Positions 1 to 9,258 of a DNA stretch of 64,000 nt are shown here, piece after piece. Origin of the DNA: JAGDZR01 sp049115695 (GTDB lineage Bacteria > Bacteroidota > Bacteroidia > Cytophagales > Cyclobacteriaceae). Both the position numbers and the translations under genes were made by a program. The notes beneath the pieces are model-generated. The model saw only the letters and a program-made list of their open reading frames with translations. It did no database searches and was not told the DNA's origin. Every line of letters starts with the position of its first letter. The stretch's first letter is position 1. The stretch lies in assembly GCA_049115695.1 (NCBI GenBank), contig JAGDZR010000006.1, forward strand, positions 248,001 to 312,000. Reading direction: 5' to 3'.

Positions 1-1
1 G

Positions 2-1171
2 TTAAGTAAAAAAATTCGATTGAGTGTATTTCAAATCAAGGGAAGCTGGAGCCAAACCGGTGGACTGCCTTATGAAGCATACTTGTCTCAGGGCATCTAT
101 AGTCCTTCATCATTGTTCTACTACAATGGATCCTATATTTCATCAATGGTGGCAACAAGCAATCAAAATAATGACCTCAAGTGGGAGGAAAAACGCGAAT
201 GGAATTTAAACGCCAACTGGCGATCTAGCTCAAGTAAATTCCATGGATCCATTGACTTGTATAATAGAACAATGAATGACCTCATCATGCCAGTCAATGT
301 CCCTGTACCTCCCAATATTGCCCCGACAACTCATGCAAATGTTGGTGCATTGTCCGCCAAAGGAGTGGAGGTTTCATTAGGCTATTTTATTCTCAACCAG
401 TCTGACTTGTCCTACCGCGTCAACTTGCTCTATGCAAGTAATCAAACCCAATTAGACGCATTAATGAATGAGGAATATTTAGCATCAAATAGTGACGAGA
501 TATTGCTAGGTAATCCGGGAGCTCCCGGATTTGGTAGTGTAAGTATGATCAGAGCTAGCCCCGGTGAAAAAGTGGGGAATATCTATGGACCGGTGTTTGA
601 TGGTGTGGATGACGATGGGCAACCTGTCCTATTGGATCAGGATGGAGATGGCTATTATTGCCAGTGTCCAGAAGACAGCAAAGTAATTGGAAATGCTCAG
701 CCTAAACATGTCTTGAGTTCCTTCCATGATTTAAAATGGAAAAACTTCGATGTTAATCTCTTTTTCTCTGGCGTGTTTGGTCATGATTTGATCAATACAT
801 ATCGGTTGTTTTATGAAAACGAAATTTTTTCAACCGTCAGCAGCTACAATGTAGTTGAAAGCAAACTAGCTCAACCCATCCGCTCATATTCGCCATTTAG
901 TGACTTATTCGTTGAAGATGCTTCTTATCTTAAGCTTGACAACCTTGTGCTTGGCTATACCTTTAGCAAAAACCAATCCTCTATTCGAATATATTTTGCA
1001 GCTCAAAACTTATTGACGATCACTGGCTACACGGGTGTCGACCCATCAGTCCGTTTGTTAGACGATGGCGGCTTTGGCCACCTTACTTTATTGACCCCAG
1101 GAATTGAAAGAAGGAATCAATACTTTCCAAGTCGCACCTTTACAATGGGAGTGACAATAAAACTGGAGTAA
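2..1171 (+). CDS. SusC/RagA-type TonB-dependent outer-membrane receptor, C-terminal part
   Basis: This is the 3' end of a gene cut by the left edge. The frame is open from base 2, so the TTG near base 20 is not a real start. The visible 389 residues are mostly alternating beta-strand sequence and end in an aromatic-rich strand (RTFTMGVTIKLE), as in the barrels of SusC/RagA receptors, which import glycans or peptides across the outer membrane with TonB energy. Typical SusC-like motifs are visible: NNDLKWEE near the start, NVGALSAKGVEVSLGY, the DASYLKLDNLVLGYTF segment and the late AAQNLLTITGYTGVDPS segment. An Asp-rich loop (DQDGDGYYCQCPED) with two cysteines lies in the middle. The N-terminal carboxypeptidase-like and plug domains are outside the window, so the substrate cannot be inferred. 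Its stop is 2 bases from the stop of the convergent gene. The family call is firm. Confidence 0.88.
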   Translation, partial: LSKKIRLSVFQIKGSWSQTGGLPYEAYLSQGIYSPSSLFYYNGSYISSMVATSNQNNDLKWEEKREWNLNANWRSSSSKFHGSIDLYNRTMNDLIMPVNVPVPPNIAPTTHANVGALSAKGVEVSLGYFILNQSDLSYRVNLLYASNQTQLDALMNEEYLASNSDEILLGNPGAPGFGSVSMIRASPGEKVGNIYGPVFDGVDDDGQPVLLDQDGDGYYCQCPEDSKVIGNAQPKHVLSSFHDLKWKNFDVNLFFSGVFGHDLINTYRLFYENEIFSTVSSYNVVESKLAQPIRSYSPFSDLFVEDASYLKLDNLVLGYTFSKNQSSIRIYFAAQNLLTITGYTGVDPSVRLLDDGGFGHLTLLTPGIERRNQYFPSRTFTMGVTIKLE

Positions 1172-1173
1172 GG

Positions 1174-1641
1174 TTAAGGTCTCACATTGACACCAGCCCC
1201 AGCTCCAAGCAATCCGGTACTAAGTGTAAGTCGAAAGAAAAATCGACCATTCGGTTTTTGAAATCTGTATCCTATCGATGCTACCGGTAGGACACGAGGT
1301 GCCCATACTTCCTCAAAAGATCTTGAATATGCAAGTCCTAATTTGGTCTCAAAGAACCCCCTCTTTTTGGGCTTCATCCTTGTATAGGTAAGGTGACCTC
1401 CTACCTGCTTCCAGGCATCTGGCACAAGTAAAGTCGTAAGCCCGGTGGTTACTCCATGATAGGCCTTGCCTCTATATGTCAGGGCATCAAAGCTTAGATT
1501 AGTTGAAAATACTAGCAATGATGTATGGGCAGAAATACTGTAAATGTTTGAAAAATCCTCTTCTGCTACAACTTGCGCTTTAGTTACAAATGAGGCTAGA
1601 AAAAGTATGAGGCAAATAACTGTTTTCATAAATCCCTTCAT
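1174..1641 (-). CDS. Hypothetical small envelope protein
   Basis: I do not recognise this 155-residue protein. It begins with a clear signal peptide (MKGFMKTVICLILFLASFVTKAQ, with a likely cut after KAQ). The remainder has short amphipathic strands rich in Tyr, Phe, Thr and Gly (for example GHLTYTRMKPKK, FFETKLGLAYSRSF, FFFRLTLSTGLLGAG), which fits a small beta-barrel or an outer-membrane-associated protein. An alternative start is Met5 at 1629. It converges on the SusC-like gene with 2 bases between the stops and lies 198 bases downstream of thrC on the same strand. I saw no promoter consensus in that gap. The function is unknown. Confidence 0.6.
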   Translation of the reverse strand: MKGFMKTVICLILFLASFVTKAQVVAEEDFSNIYSISAHTSLLVFSTNLSFDALTYRGKAYHGVTTGLTTLLVPDAWKQVGGHLTYTRMKPKKRGFFETKLGLAYSRSFEEVWAPRVLPVASIGYRFQKPNGRFFFRLTLSTGLLGAGAGVNVRP

Positions 1642-1839
1642 GATACAATCATCCTAAATATTTTTATTGCGCATAACTAATTACTTATATTTTTTGATTC
1701 AATTTGTTCATCACATCCGCAAATTGTGATTTTGTTGTCACGATGTTTCTGCAACGGTCATTGGAAATAAGTGCATTGATTTTAGCATCAATTTCTCAAA
1801 AATGATACAATTCCCAAACCATCACATAAGCTGCAAGGA

Positions 1840-3123
1840 CTATATTAATCGCTCCTTAAACCCTTCAAAATCAGCCCCAATTGAATCGAACACAGCCTCT
1901 TTCTTTAGCAGAGATGCTACTTTATCTCCGAAATCCAACTGATGACCCATTGCTTTTTCAACAACATCTAAAAACTTGACCGGGTGCGCTGTTTCCAGGA
2001 AAATACCAGTTTCATCATCGCCTAATTCATTCACCAGAGATTGAAATCCTATTGATCCATGCGGATCCAATAAGTAATCAGTGGCTTCTTTGCACGATTT
2101 GATGGTTTGGAGAATTTCAGAATCTTCCATCGAAAAACCTGAAATCTGCTTGGTCATTTCGGCATGGCTGCCATTGAACAGCTCAACCATTCTCACAAAG
2201 TTGCTCGGATCACCTACGTCCATCGCGTTGGCGTAAGTCTGCACCGATGGACGGGGTACATATTCTCCGGTTATCAGATAATCCGGAACCACGTGATTGC
2301 TATTGCTTGCGGCAATGAATCGACTAATGGGTAATCCCATTTTCCAAGCCATCAAGCCAGCTGTTATATTCCCATAATTGCCGCTAGGGACAGCAACAAC
2401 TACATTATCCCAAGTCGGAACTTGTTGCATCGCATAGAAATAATAAAAAGACTGTGGGATCAATCTTGCAATATTGATGGAGTTGGCCGACGACAAATTA
2501 AGCTTCCTGTTGAGGTCATCATCCAAAAAGGCTTGTTTGACCAATGCTTGGCAATCATCGAAAGTACCATCCACTTCAAAAGCTTTAATGTTATCACCCC
2601 ATGTTGTAAGCTGCTTTTTCTGAATCTCACTAACCTTGCCTTTGGGATAAAGGATCTTGACTTCAACACCAGGTACATTATGAAATCCCGCGGCTACCGC
2701 ACTACCAGTATCACCTGATGTTGCAACCAAAATGGTGACCGCCCTACCTGATTTGGCAGTAAAGTATCCCATACATCTGGATAGGAACCTTGCTCCCATA
2801 TCTTTGAATGCCCAGGTGGGGCCATGAAACAATTCAAGTGAGAAGATGTTGTCGGTCACTTTTGTCAATGGCAAGTCAAAGTCAACCGTCTCTTCTACAA
2901 TTCTGAACAAGTCATCAGCTGGTATTTCGTCTCCTACAAACTGACTTGCTACCTTATATCCAATCTCTGCTTTACTGTGCTGCTTCAGCTCATTGAGCCA
3001 GCTAGAATCTAATGATGGAATTATTTCAGGAAAGTACAACCCATTATCCGGTGGCAAACTTTTGAAAATAGCATCCTCAAAATTTGCAGTGATTGAGTTG
3101 GTTTTGGTACTATAGAATTTCAT
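1840..3123 (-). CDS. thrC: Threonine synthase
   Basis: This enzyme converts O-phosphohomoserine to threonine with pyridoxal phosphate in the cytoplasm, the last step of threonine synthesis. The 427-residue protein has the N-terminal threonine-synthase segment (residues 1-80), the cofactor lysine in FHGPTWAFKDMGARF (K107), and the phosphate/PLP-binding ATSGDTGSAVA and PSGNYGNITAG motifs. The length suits the shorter ThrC class. Its ATG overlaps the thrB stop by 4 bases (ATGA), which indicates translational coupling. It is the last gene of the ilv-leu-thr unit. Downstream, a weak hairpin (1775-1792) is visible but has no U-tract, so the end of the transcript is unclear. Confidence 0.96.
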   Translation of the reverse strand: MKFYSTKTNSITANFEDAIFKSLPPDNGLYFPEIIPSLDSSWLNELKQHSKAEIGYKVASQFVGDEIPADDLFRIVEETVDFDLPLTKVTDNIFSLELFHGPTWAFKDMGARFLSRCMGYFTAKSGRAVTILVATSGDTGSAVAAGFHNVPGVEVKILYPKGKVSEIQKKQLTTWGDNIKAFEVDGTFDDCQALVKQAFLDDDLNRKLNLSSANSINIARLIPQSFYYFYAMQQVPTWDNVVVAVPSGNYGNITAGLMAWKMGLPISRFIAASNSNHVVPDYLITGEYVPRPSVQTYANAMDVGDPSNFVRMVELFNGSHAEMTKQISGFSMEDSEILQTIKSCKEATDYLLDPHGSIGFQSLVNELGDDETGIFLETAHPVKFLDVVEKAMGHQLDFGDKVASLLKKEAVFDSIGADFEGFKERLI

Positions 3124-4049
3124 ATTACTTCTGCCCCAGTCGCATTGATTGGTGATATAAAGGAACGAATTTCTATTCCCTGTTCATCATAAAGTTTTTG
3201 TGCATTCTCCCTGATGGCCTCAGACTTGCTCCTATCGTTGGTCAAGGCAAACATGCTCGGACCAGAACCAGAGATATTGAAACCAAGTGCTCCTTTTTCC
3301 ATGGCCATTGCTTTCACCTCATCATAATAAGGAATCAAAATACTTCTAACAGGCTCCACGATCACATCCTGTAGTGATCTGCCTATGCGCGCAAAATTCC
3401 CTTCAATCAATCCGCTTACCAATCCTGCCACATTGCCCCATTGAGCAACTGCATCCGAAAGATTAACCTGTTTCTTTAAAATCTTTTTGGCATCTGAAGT
3501 CTTGACCTCTACCAGTGGGAATATGACAACCACTTCTAATTCTTTTGGAAACGGGATATTAAATAAATCCAGTGGGTCATAGCTACGGATCACCGTAAAT
3601 CCTCCCATCAAACTGGGCGCTACATTATCTGCATGTGGTTTAGAGCTAGCAGCCCGTTCGCCTTCCATGGCAAATTGCACCAATTCTGCTTTTGAATACG
3701 GCCTATCCAGCAACTCATTGGCCGCAAAAACAGCTGCGGCACTACTGGAAGCACTTGAGCCAAGCCCGCTCCCTGCAGCGATATTCTTTTTAATTGAAAG
3801 CTCAAACCCCTGCTTACTTCCAAGCGCTTCTAACATTGCCTTGATGGAGACCGTTGCTACATTTTTCTCAGGATCAGTTGGAATGCCTTCAGCACCTTCA
3901 ATTGAAGTGACCACCAATTCACTATCCGTTCGCTTTTTGAGCGTTAACTCATCTCCTACATCGGTCAATGCAAATCCGAGAATATCATAACCACAACCAA
4001 CATTGGCTACTGTGGCTGGGGCAAATACCTTAATCTCATCCATGTGCAT
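3120..4049 (-). CDS. thrB: Homoserine kinase
   Basis: It phosphorylates homoserine with ATP to give O-phosphohomoserine. The 309-residue protein is a GHMP kinase. It starts with the typical VFAPATVANVGCGYDILGFAL segment and has the ATP-binding loop AAGSGLGSSASSS at residues 91-103. The C-terminal GFNISGSGPSMFAL motif is the third GHMP signature. The start overlaps thrA by 14 bases; starting at Met3 (4043) would give 8 bases. It overlaps thrC by 4. The tight thrA-thrB-thrC packing matches the enterobacterial order and shows co-translation. Confidence 0.96.
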   Translation of the reverse strand: MHMDEIKVFAPATVANVGCGYDILGFALTDVGDELTLKKRTDSELVVTSIEGAEGIPTDPEKNVATVSIKAMLEALGSKQGFELSIKKNIAAGSGLGSSASSSAAAVFAANELLDRPYSKAELVQFAMEGERAASSKPHADNVAPSLMGGFTVIRSYDPLDLFNIPFPKELEVVVIFPLVEVKTSDAKKILKKQVNLSDAVAQWGNVAGLVSGLIEGNFARIGRSLQDVIVEPVRSILIPYYDEVKAMAMEKGALGFNISGSGPSMFALTNDRSKSEAIRENAQKLYDEQGIEIRSFISPINATGAEVI

Positions 4050-6483
4050 TGGCCACTTTCATGATGTCCGCAAATATGCCGGATGCTGTTACATCGGCTC
4101 CTGCTCCTGCTCCTTTCACAACCAGAGGTTGCTCGGCATATCGATCTGTATAAAACAACACGATGTTGTCCTTTCCAGCCAAATGCCAGAAGGGATGATC
4201 CTCACCTACTTCCTGTAACCCGGCTTCTGCATTACCATCCTCGAAACTTGCTACATATCGCAGTTTCTTTCCATTGGAAGCAGCCTTATCATAGATCGCT
4301 TTGAAATGAGCTTCTTCCTGCTCTACTGATTTCAAAAAGGCTTCCACACTGCTTTCATTCATACAAGGTTTTGGTACGAATGAGCGCCCAGCAACGTCTT
4401 CCATGTCGAGTTGATGGCCACTTTCCCTTGCTAAAATCAAAATTTTACGCATTACATCTTCGCCACTCAAATCAAGGCGCGGATCAGGTTCTGTGTATCC
4501 TTCTTCCTTGGCTTGTTTCACAATTTGTGAGAACAGCACTTTACCATCATAATGGTTAAAAATATAGTTGAGTGTACCTGATAGCACAGCTTCTATCTTG
4601 TGGACTCTGTCTCCACTTTTCATCAAATCGTTTAACGTTGAAATAACCGGTAATCCGGCGCACACATTTGTTTCGAACAAAAAATTGGCCCTGTACTTTC
4701 TCGATAGATGGTTAAGTGTTTTGTAGTGCTGAAACGGACTCGTAGCAGCTATCTTATTCGGAGTGACCACCGAAATGCTTTTCTTCAATATTTCTGGATA
4801 TAAATCAGCAATATCATAGGAACCTGTTACGTCCAGGAATATGCTGTTGCGCATATTGAGTTCGAACATTTGAGACAAGAACTCATTGGGCGTATAAGCA
4901 GTTCCCTGATGCAGCAGTGTCGTCCATTTGTCAAGGGTAACTCCATCAGCATCCAGATACATTTTCTTGCTATTGGCCATTGCCGCTACTCGCAACTCAA
5001 TGTGATACCGTTCCTTCAGATATTTATTCTGTTTTTGAATTTGTGACAGCAAAGCAGATCCCACATTGCCCACCCCGATCATGAACAAGTTCATGGTCTT
5101 GATTTCTTCTGTAAAGAAGCTTTCATGCAAACATGAAATTCCCTTTTTAAGATCATTTTGATCAATAACAATGGTGATATTACGTTCGGACGAGCCTTGC
5201 GCAATCGCCTTGATACTCACTCCATTCTTTCCAAGGGTATTGAACATCTGTCCACTAATGCCTACCTGGTTTTTCATATTGGAACCAACCAGCGCCACTA
5301 TTGCCATGTTGTCCTCAACTTCTACCTGATTGACTTTATGCAGTTTGATCTCATATTCAAAAGCACGATTGATAGCAACTACAGCGCGATTAACAGAATG
5401 GCTCTCAATTCCTACACAAATCGTATGTTCAGAAGATGCTTGCGTAATCATGATTACGTTCACTTTTTCTTCTGAAAGCGCACCAAACAACCTTGATGAG
5501 AAATTGGGGATCCCAACCATACCGCTTCCACTCAAATTGAGCAAGCTAATATCTCTGATCGAGGAAATTCCTCTTATCGTATTGGCATCTTCCCAGGAAC
5601 GTGTGACTGTCGTGCCTTCATCAGCTGGCCGAAAAGTATTCTTAATTTTGATCGTGATGTTTTTCTCTAATGCTGGCTGAATGGATGGAGGATAAATCAC
5701 CTTTGCGCCGAAATGCGACAATTCAAGCGCCTCCTCATAACTCAAATGTGAGATCACCGTTGCATCAGATACCAACCTTGGATCTGCCGTCATCAATCCA
5801 CTTACATCTGTCCAGATTTCAAGTGTATCCACCTTGTAAAAATTGGCGAAGAGGGCAGCACTAAAATCAGATCCGCCTCGTCCCAGTGTGATGAGCTCGC
5901 CCTTTTCAGTACTCGCAATAAATCCCGGACTGATAGAGATGCGACCAAGAGAAGAAATCAATTCCTGAGCTTTATAGCTACTCACCCTCATGTCAACCTT
6001 TCCTTCCCCAAAAGACTCATCACAAGTGATCACCTGGAGCGGATCAATGAGATAAACATCCTTGGTGTCGGCATTGATAAAATTGTAAATTATCAATGAA
6101 CTCAATCGTTCTCCAAAGCTCCATACAAAGTCTCTTGACTTGGCGGTCACCTCTTTAAGCAAGAAGACCCCCTTCAAAACGTCCTCAAGTTCATTGAGGA
6201 TCATTTTTATGGCCCCAAGTACTCCACTTTGTATTTTGACTGGCAGAAGCTCCTTAGTCATCAGAAGATGCTGACGCTCGATCTCCTTGACCACTTCTTC
6301 ATACTTTTCATTTCCCGTTACCGCCAACTCGATTGCACGTTCCAGTTTGTTGGTAATACCCCCCACAGCTGAAACGACCACAATCACCTGATCATGTTTG
6401 CTGCGATCGAGCACTATTTCCTTAACCTGTCTGATTGACTCTGCTGAGCCGACAGAGGTGCCTCCGAATTTGAGTACGAGCAT
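4036..6483 (-). CDS. thrA: Bifunctional aspartate kinase / homoserine dehydrogenase
   Basis: This fusion enzyme catalyses the first and third steps from aspartate toward threonine (and methionine). In the 815-residue protein the kinase domain begins with KFGGTS (residues 5-10) and carries TLGRGGSDFSAAL (199-211). ACT-type regulatory segments follow at about 310-455. The homoserine dehydrogenase starts near residue 462 with the NAD(P)-binding GVGNVG (470-475) and runs to the end, with the conserved GTLNYIFN and GEDVMRKI segments. The ACT domains make feedback inhibition by threonine likely (family knowledge). The ATG follows the leuB stop directly (TAAATG), so the Thr and Leu parts of the operon are physically joined. 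Confidence 0.97.
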   Translation of the reverse strand: MLVLKFGGTSVGSAESIRQVKEIVLDRSKHDQVIVVVSAVGGITNKLERAIELAVTGNEKYEEVVKEIERQHLLMTKELLPVKIQSGVLGAIKMILNELEDVLKGVFLLKEVTAKSRDFVWSFGERLSSLIIYNFINADTKDVYLIDPLQVITCDESFGEGKVDMRVSSYKAQELISSLGRISISPGFIASTEKGELITLGRGGSDFSAALFANFYKVDTLEIWTDVSGLMTADPRLVSDATVISHLSYEEALELSHFGAKVIYPPSIQPALEKNITIKIKNTFRPADEGTTVTRSWEDANTIRGISSIRDISLLNLSGSGMVGIPNFSSRLFGALSEEKVNVIMITQASSEHTICVGIESHSVNRAVVAINRAFEYEIKLHKVNQVEVEDNMAIVALVGSNMKNQVGISGQMFNTLGKNGVSIKAIAQGSSERNITIVIDQNDLKKGISCLHESFFTEEIKTMNLFMIGVGNVGSALLSQIQKQNKYLKERYHIELRVAAMANSKKMYLDADGVTLDKWTTLLHQGTAYTPNEFLSQMFELNMRNSIFLDVTGSYDIADLYPEILKKSISVVTPNKIAATSPFQHYKTLNHLSRKYRANFLFETNVCAGLPVISTLNDLMKSGDRVHKIEAVLSGTLNYIFNHYDGKVLFSQIVKQAKEEGYTEPDPRLDLSGEDVMRKILILARESGHQLDMEDVAGRSFVPKPCMNESSVEAFLKSVEQEEAHFKAIYDKAASNGKKLRYVASFEDGNAEAGLQEVGEDHPFWHLAGKDNIVLFYTDRYAEQPLVVKGAGAGADVTASGIFADIMKVANAHG

Positions 6484-7554
6484 TTACTTACTTGCTATAT
6501 AGTTGCAAATCCAATCTCCTACTTCAGAAGTGGAATATGAAGTTCCTTCCCCGGACAAGTCTACTGTTACATACGCTTGTTTGATGGATTCCTCAACAGC
6601 TTCTCTGATCAAAGCTCCTTCTTCTTTCAAAGAGAAAGCGTACTCAAACATCATCGCTGCTGACAGTATTGTGGCAATTGGGTTAGCAATGTTCTTGCCG
6701 GCTGCCTGCGGATAAGATCCATGAATAGGTTCAAATACAGAGGTGTGAACACCTACAGATGCTGATGGCAATAGTCCTAGTGATCCACTGATCACACTTG
6801 CCTCATCCGTTAGGATGTCTCCAAACATATTTTCAGTGACCAGTACATCAAAATTCTTTGGCCACTGGATCATCTGCATGGCTGCATTGTCCACAAACAT
6901 ATACTCAACTTCGATTTCAGGATAGTTAGGTTCCATTTCCTGTGCTACCTCTCTCCAAAGTCTTGAAGTCGCCAAAACATTCGCTTTGTCAACAACAGTT
7001 AATTTCTTTCTGCGCTTAGCTGCAAAATCAAATCCTAACTTCAGTATTCTTTCGATTTCATCTCTGGTATAAACTGAAGAGTCGTACGCTGTATTGCCAT
7101 CTTCTGAACGGCCTTGTGGTTTACCGAAATAGATACCACCGGTCAACTCTCTAATGCAAACAAAATCCGCACCATCTACCAATTCTGTTTTTAGCGGAGA
7201 CTTTTCTTTCAAAGAGTCAAAAATGGTCAACGGACGAATGTTGGCATACAAGCCTAGCTTTTTTCTCATCAACAACAGTCCTTGCTCTGGGCGGACCTTT
7301 GCATTTGGATCATTATCGAACTTAGGATCACCTATTGCCCCAAACAATACGGCATCAGATTTCATGCATAGCTCATGTGTCTCATCCGGGTAAGGAGCTC
7401 CTACTTTGTCAATTGCAGCTGCACCGGTGATGCCATGCTCATGCGTCAAAGTATGACCAAATTTTTCTGCAATTGCTTTTGTTACTTTTAGTGCTTCTTC
7501 GGTGATTTCCGGACCAATGCCATCTCCTGGCAATACCGCAATGTTTAGGTTCAT
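6484..7554 (-). CDS. leuB: 3-isopropylmalate dehydrogenase
   Basis: It oxidises and decarboxylates 3-isopropylmalate to 2-ketoisocaproate in leucine synthesis. The 356-residue protein shows the nucleotide-binding GDGIGPEI near the start, the substrate arginine region of RPEQGLLLMRKKLGLYANIRP, the metal-site aspartates in VTENMFGDILTDEAS, and the NAD-specific HGSYPQAAGKNIANP segment. Members of this family can also act on the methylmalate intermediate of the citramalate route, which matters because a citramalate-synthase-like gene lies directly upstream. A 128-base gap with a hairpin and a promoter-like sequence separates the two, so leuB-thrABC may also be expressed separately. The stop abuts thrA. 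Confidence 0.97.
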   Translation of the reverse strand: MNLNIAVLPGDGIGPEITEEALKVTKAIAEKFGHTLTHEHGITGAAAIDKVGAPYPDETHELCMKSDAVLFGAIGDPKFDNDPNAKVRPEQGLLLMRKKLGLYANIRPLTIFDSLKEKSPLKTELVDGADFVCIRELTGGIYFGKPQGRSEDGNTAYDSSVYTRDEIERILKLGFDFAAKRRKKLTVVDKANVLATSRLWREVAQEMEPNYPEIEVEYMFVDNAAMQMIQWPKNFDVLVTENMFGDILTDEASVISGSLGLLPSASVGVHTSVFEPIHGSYPQAAGKNIANPIATILSAAMMFEYAFSLKEEGALIREAVEESIKQAYVTVDLSGEGTSYSTSEVGDWICNYIASK

Positions 7555-7579
7555 GATTCTATTGATTAAATAATTTCTG

Positions 7580-7587
7580 CAAACTTA
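7580..7587 (-). promoter_or_regulatory. leuBp: Putative internal promoter for leuB-thrABC
   Basis: On the minus strand the sequence TAAGTTTG matches the Bacteroidota -7 element TAnnTTTG. It would start transcription about 20 bases before leuB. No clear TTTG -33 box is present. The -33 zone is instead occupied by an inverted repeat, GTCGTT-N7-AACGAC (7591-7609), which could be an operator. This is inference from the motif only. Confidence 0.4.
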
Positions 7588-7600
7588 TGAGTCGTTGCGT

Positions 7601-7625
7601 AAAAACGACATAAAATGCCGTTTTT
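7601..7625 (-). terminator. Internal hairpin between cimA-like gene and leuB
   Basis: In the RNA the stem AAAAACG/CGUUUUU, with three more pairs after a mismatch and a 3-base loop, is followed by ACGC rather than extra U. The A-tract/U-tract stem resembles a weak intrinsic terminator or attenuator inside the operon. It shares bases with the GTCGTT/AACGAC inverted repeat, so the two stems exclude each other. It could lower expression of the distal leuB-thrABC genes. Confidence 0.4.
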
Positions 7626-7682
7626 GTGATTTTACCAATTGCTTGGTGTCACCTGCAAGGACGATTATTTTCTATTCTATTG

Positions 7683-9251
7683 TTACGCTAATGTTTTCTG
7701 CCGCTTAGCAATTTGAGGTGGTTGATACTCGCCTGCTTCACCCTGGATAAGGTTTAGCATCTTTTCTGTGGCTTTTATTGCGGCAAATGTCTGATCGGTA
7801 TCTACACCACGCGTTGTAAACTCACGATTGATGGTCTGCCAGGTAATTTTTGTTTCTACCAGCGCATCCGTTTTACCCCCAGGAGGAATGGTCACACTGT
7901 AGTCTTCAAGTTTGGGTAGGTTTCTTTTCAGCTTTTTGGTGTAGATGCTCTTCAACGCATTCATAAATGCATCATACTGACCATCTCCGCTTGCATTTGC
8001 CTCATACTGCTTGCCATCAACCTCCAAAGCCACTGAAGCTACTGGACGCAGACCTTTTGTATGAGACAAGTTGTAGTTAACAATTCGTACACTGTCCTGG
8101 ATATCATCAAAATCCAACACATCAGCCACAATGTAAGGTAAATCCTCTAAGGTGACCTGCTCCTTTTTGTCTCCCAATGCAATGACTCTTTCCGTTACTT
8201 TCTTGAGTGATGCATCATCCAACTCTATGCCTATCTCGGCAAGATTCTTTTTGATATTGGCTTTACCAGAAGTTTTACCCAACGCATACTTTCTCTCACG
8301 TCCAAATCTCTCAGGTAGCAAAGCATTGAAATAAAGGTTATCCTTGGAATCTCCGTCGGCATGTACGCCACATGCCTGAGTGAATACATTATCCCCAACC
8401 AAAGGTTTGTTAGCGGGAATACGTTGACCGGAAAAAGTTTCTACAATCTTTGAAACTCTGAATAATTTATCTTCAACAACATTGGTATCAACATCGAGAT
8501 GATCTTTCAAGGCAGCAATAGTACTGCTTAGCACTGAGTTGCCAGCACGCTCTCCCAATCCATTCACGGTAGTATGGATACAATCCGCACCAGCGCGCAC
8601 AGCTTCCATTGAATTGGCTATGGCCAAATCGTAATCGTTATGTGCATGAAAGTCAAATTTCTTATCAGGATATCGATCTTTCATTTCCTTGACAAAATCG
8701 TATGACTGACGATGGGTAAGGATGCCCAATGTGTCTGGTAACATGAAACGATCTATTGGAACATTCTTCAGAGCATCCATCAGAAAAAACACATAATCCT
8801 TTGAATTGATCATCCCATTGGACCAATCTTCCAGGTAAACATTGACACGGATACCCAAAGATGCTGCGTAACTAACAGCTTGATTTAGGTCAGCGGCATG
8901 CTCCTCCGGTGTTTTTCTCAATTGCCCCTTGACGTGCTTTAATGAGCCTTTGCCAAGCAGGTTTAATACTTTCCCTCCAACACTATCTATCCAATCTACT
9001 GATACTCCTCCATCTACAAAGCCTAAAATCTCGATCTTCTCTAAATGCCCATTTTGACCTGACCAATCGATGATCATCTCCGCAGCACTCTTCTCTCCTG
9101 AAGAAACACGCGCTGACGCAATCTCAAGACGATCCACCTTTACCTCATCCAGTAGAATTTTGGCTAGTGTTAGTTTTTCTGAGTCTGTAAATGAAACACC
9201 GGAAGTTTGCTCCCCATCCCTTAACGTAGTATCCAGTATTTTGACCTGCAT
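7683..9251 (-). CDS. cimA: Citramalate synthase-like LeuA-family enzyme (probable (R)-citramalate synthase)
   Basis: This is the second LeuA-type enzyme of the operon, 522 residues long, with the DTTLRDGEQ catalytic motif (7-15), the metal-site FHAHNDYDLA (201-210), NGLGERAGN, and a C-terminal regulatory domain. Such genes are often labelled 2-isopropylmalate synthase in Bacteroidota. Its sequence, however, closely follows what I recall of the Leptospira interrogans citramalate synthase (EQxxGVSF, DRxEIASARVS, LNLLxKGSL, VNVYLEDWSNG, GGKTDALVET). The residues I recall as forming its pyruvate pocket (L81, L104, Y144) map to L76, L99 and Y139 with a constant offset of 5. The likely reaction is pyruvate plus acetyl-CoA to (R)-citramalate, which LeuCD and LeuB then take to 2-ketobutyrate for isoleucine. 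The specificity is inferred; the family is certain. Confidence 0.8.
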   Translation of the reverse strand: MQVKILDTTLRDGEQTSGVSFTDSEKLTLAKILLDEVKVDRLEIASARVSSGEKSAAEMIIDWSGQNGHLEKIEILGFVDGGVSVDWIDSVGGKVLNLLGKGSLKHVKGQLRKTPEEHAADLNQAVSYAASLGIRVNVYLEDWSNGMINSKDYVFFLMDALKNVPIDRFMLPDTLGILTHRQSYDFVKEMKDRYPDKKFDFHAHNDYDLAIANSMEAVRAGADCIHTTVNGLGERAGNSVLSSTIAALKDHLDVDTNVVEDKLFRVSKIVETFSGQRIPANKPLVGDNVFTQACGVHADGDSKDNLYFNALLPERFGRERKYALGKTSGKANIKKNLAEIGIELDDASLKKVTERVIALGDKKEQVTLEDLPYIVADVLDFDDIQDSVRIVNYNLSHTKGLRPVASVALEVDGKQYEANASGDGQYDAFMNALKSIYTKKLKRNLPKLEDYSVTIPPGGKTDALVETKITWQTINREFTTRGVDTDQTFAAIKATEKMLNLIQGEAGEYQPPQIAKRQKTLA

Positions 9252-9258
9252 GGTTTTA

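Noticed and set aside
1..1171. Start of the left-edge receptor at base 20 (TTG)
   Set aside because: The frame is open to the window edge and the protein lacks the N-terminal domains, so the gene is truncated by the window rather than starting there.
1775..1792. ATTGAT-N6-ATCAAT stem after thrC as an operon terminator
   Set aside because: Six A/T-rich pairs without a U-tract are too weak to call.
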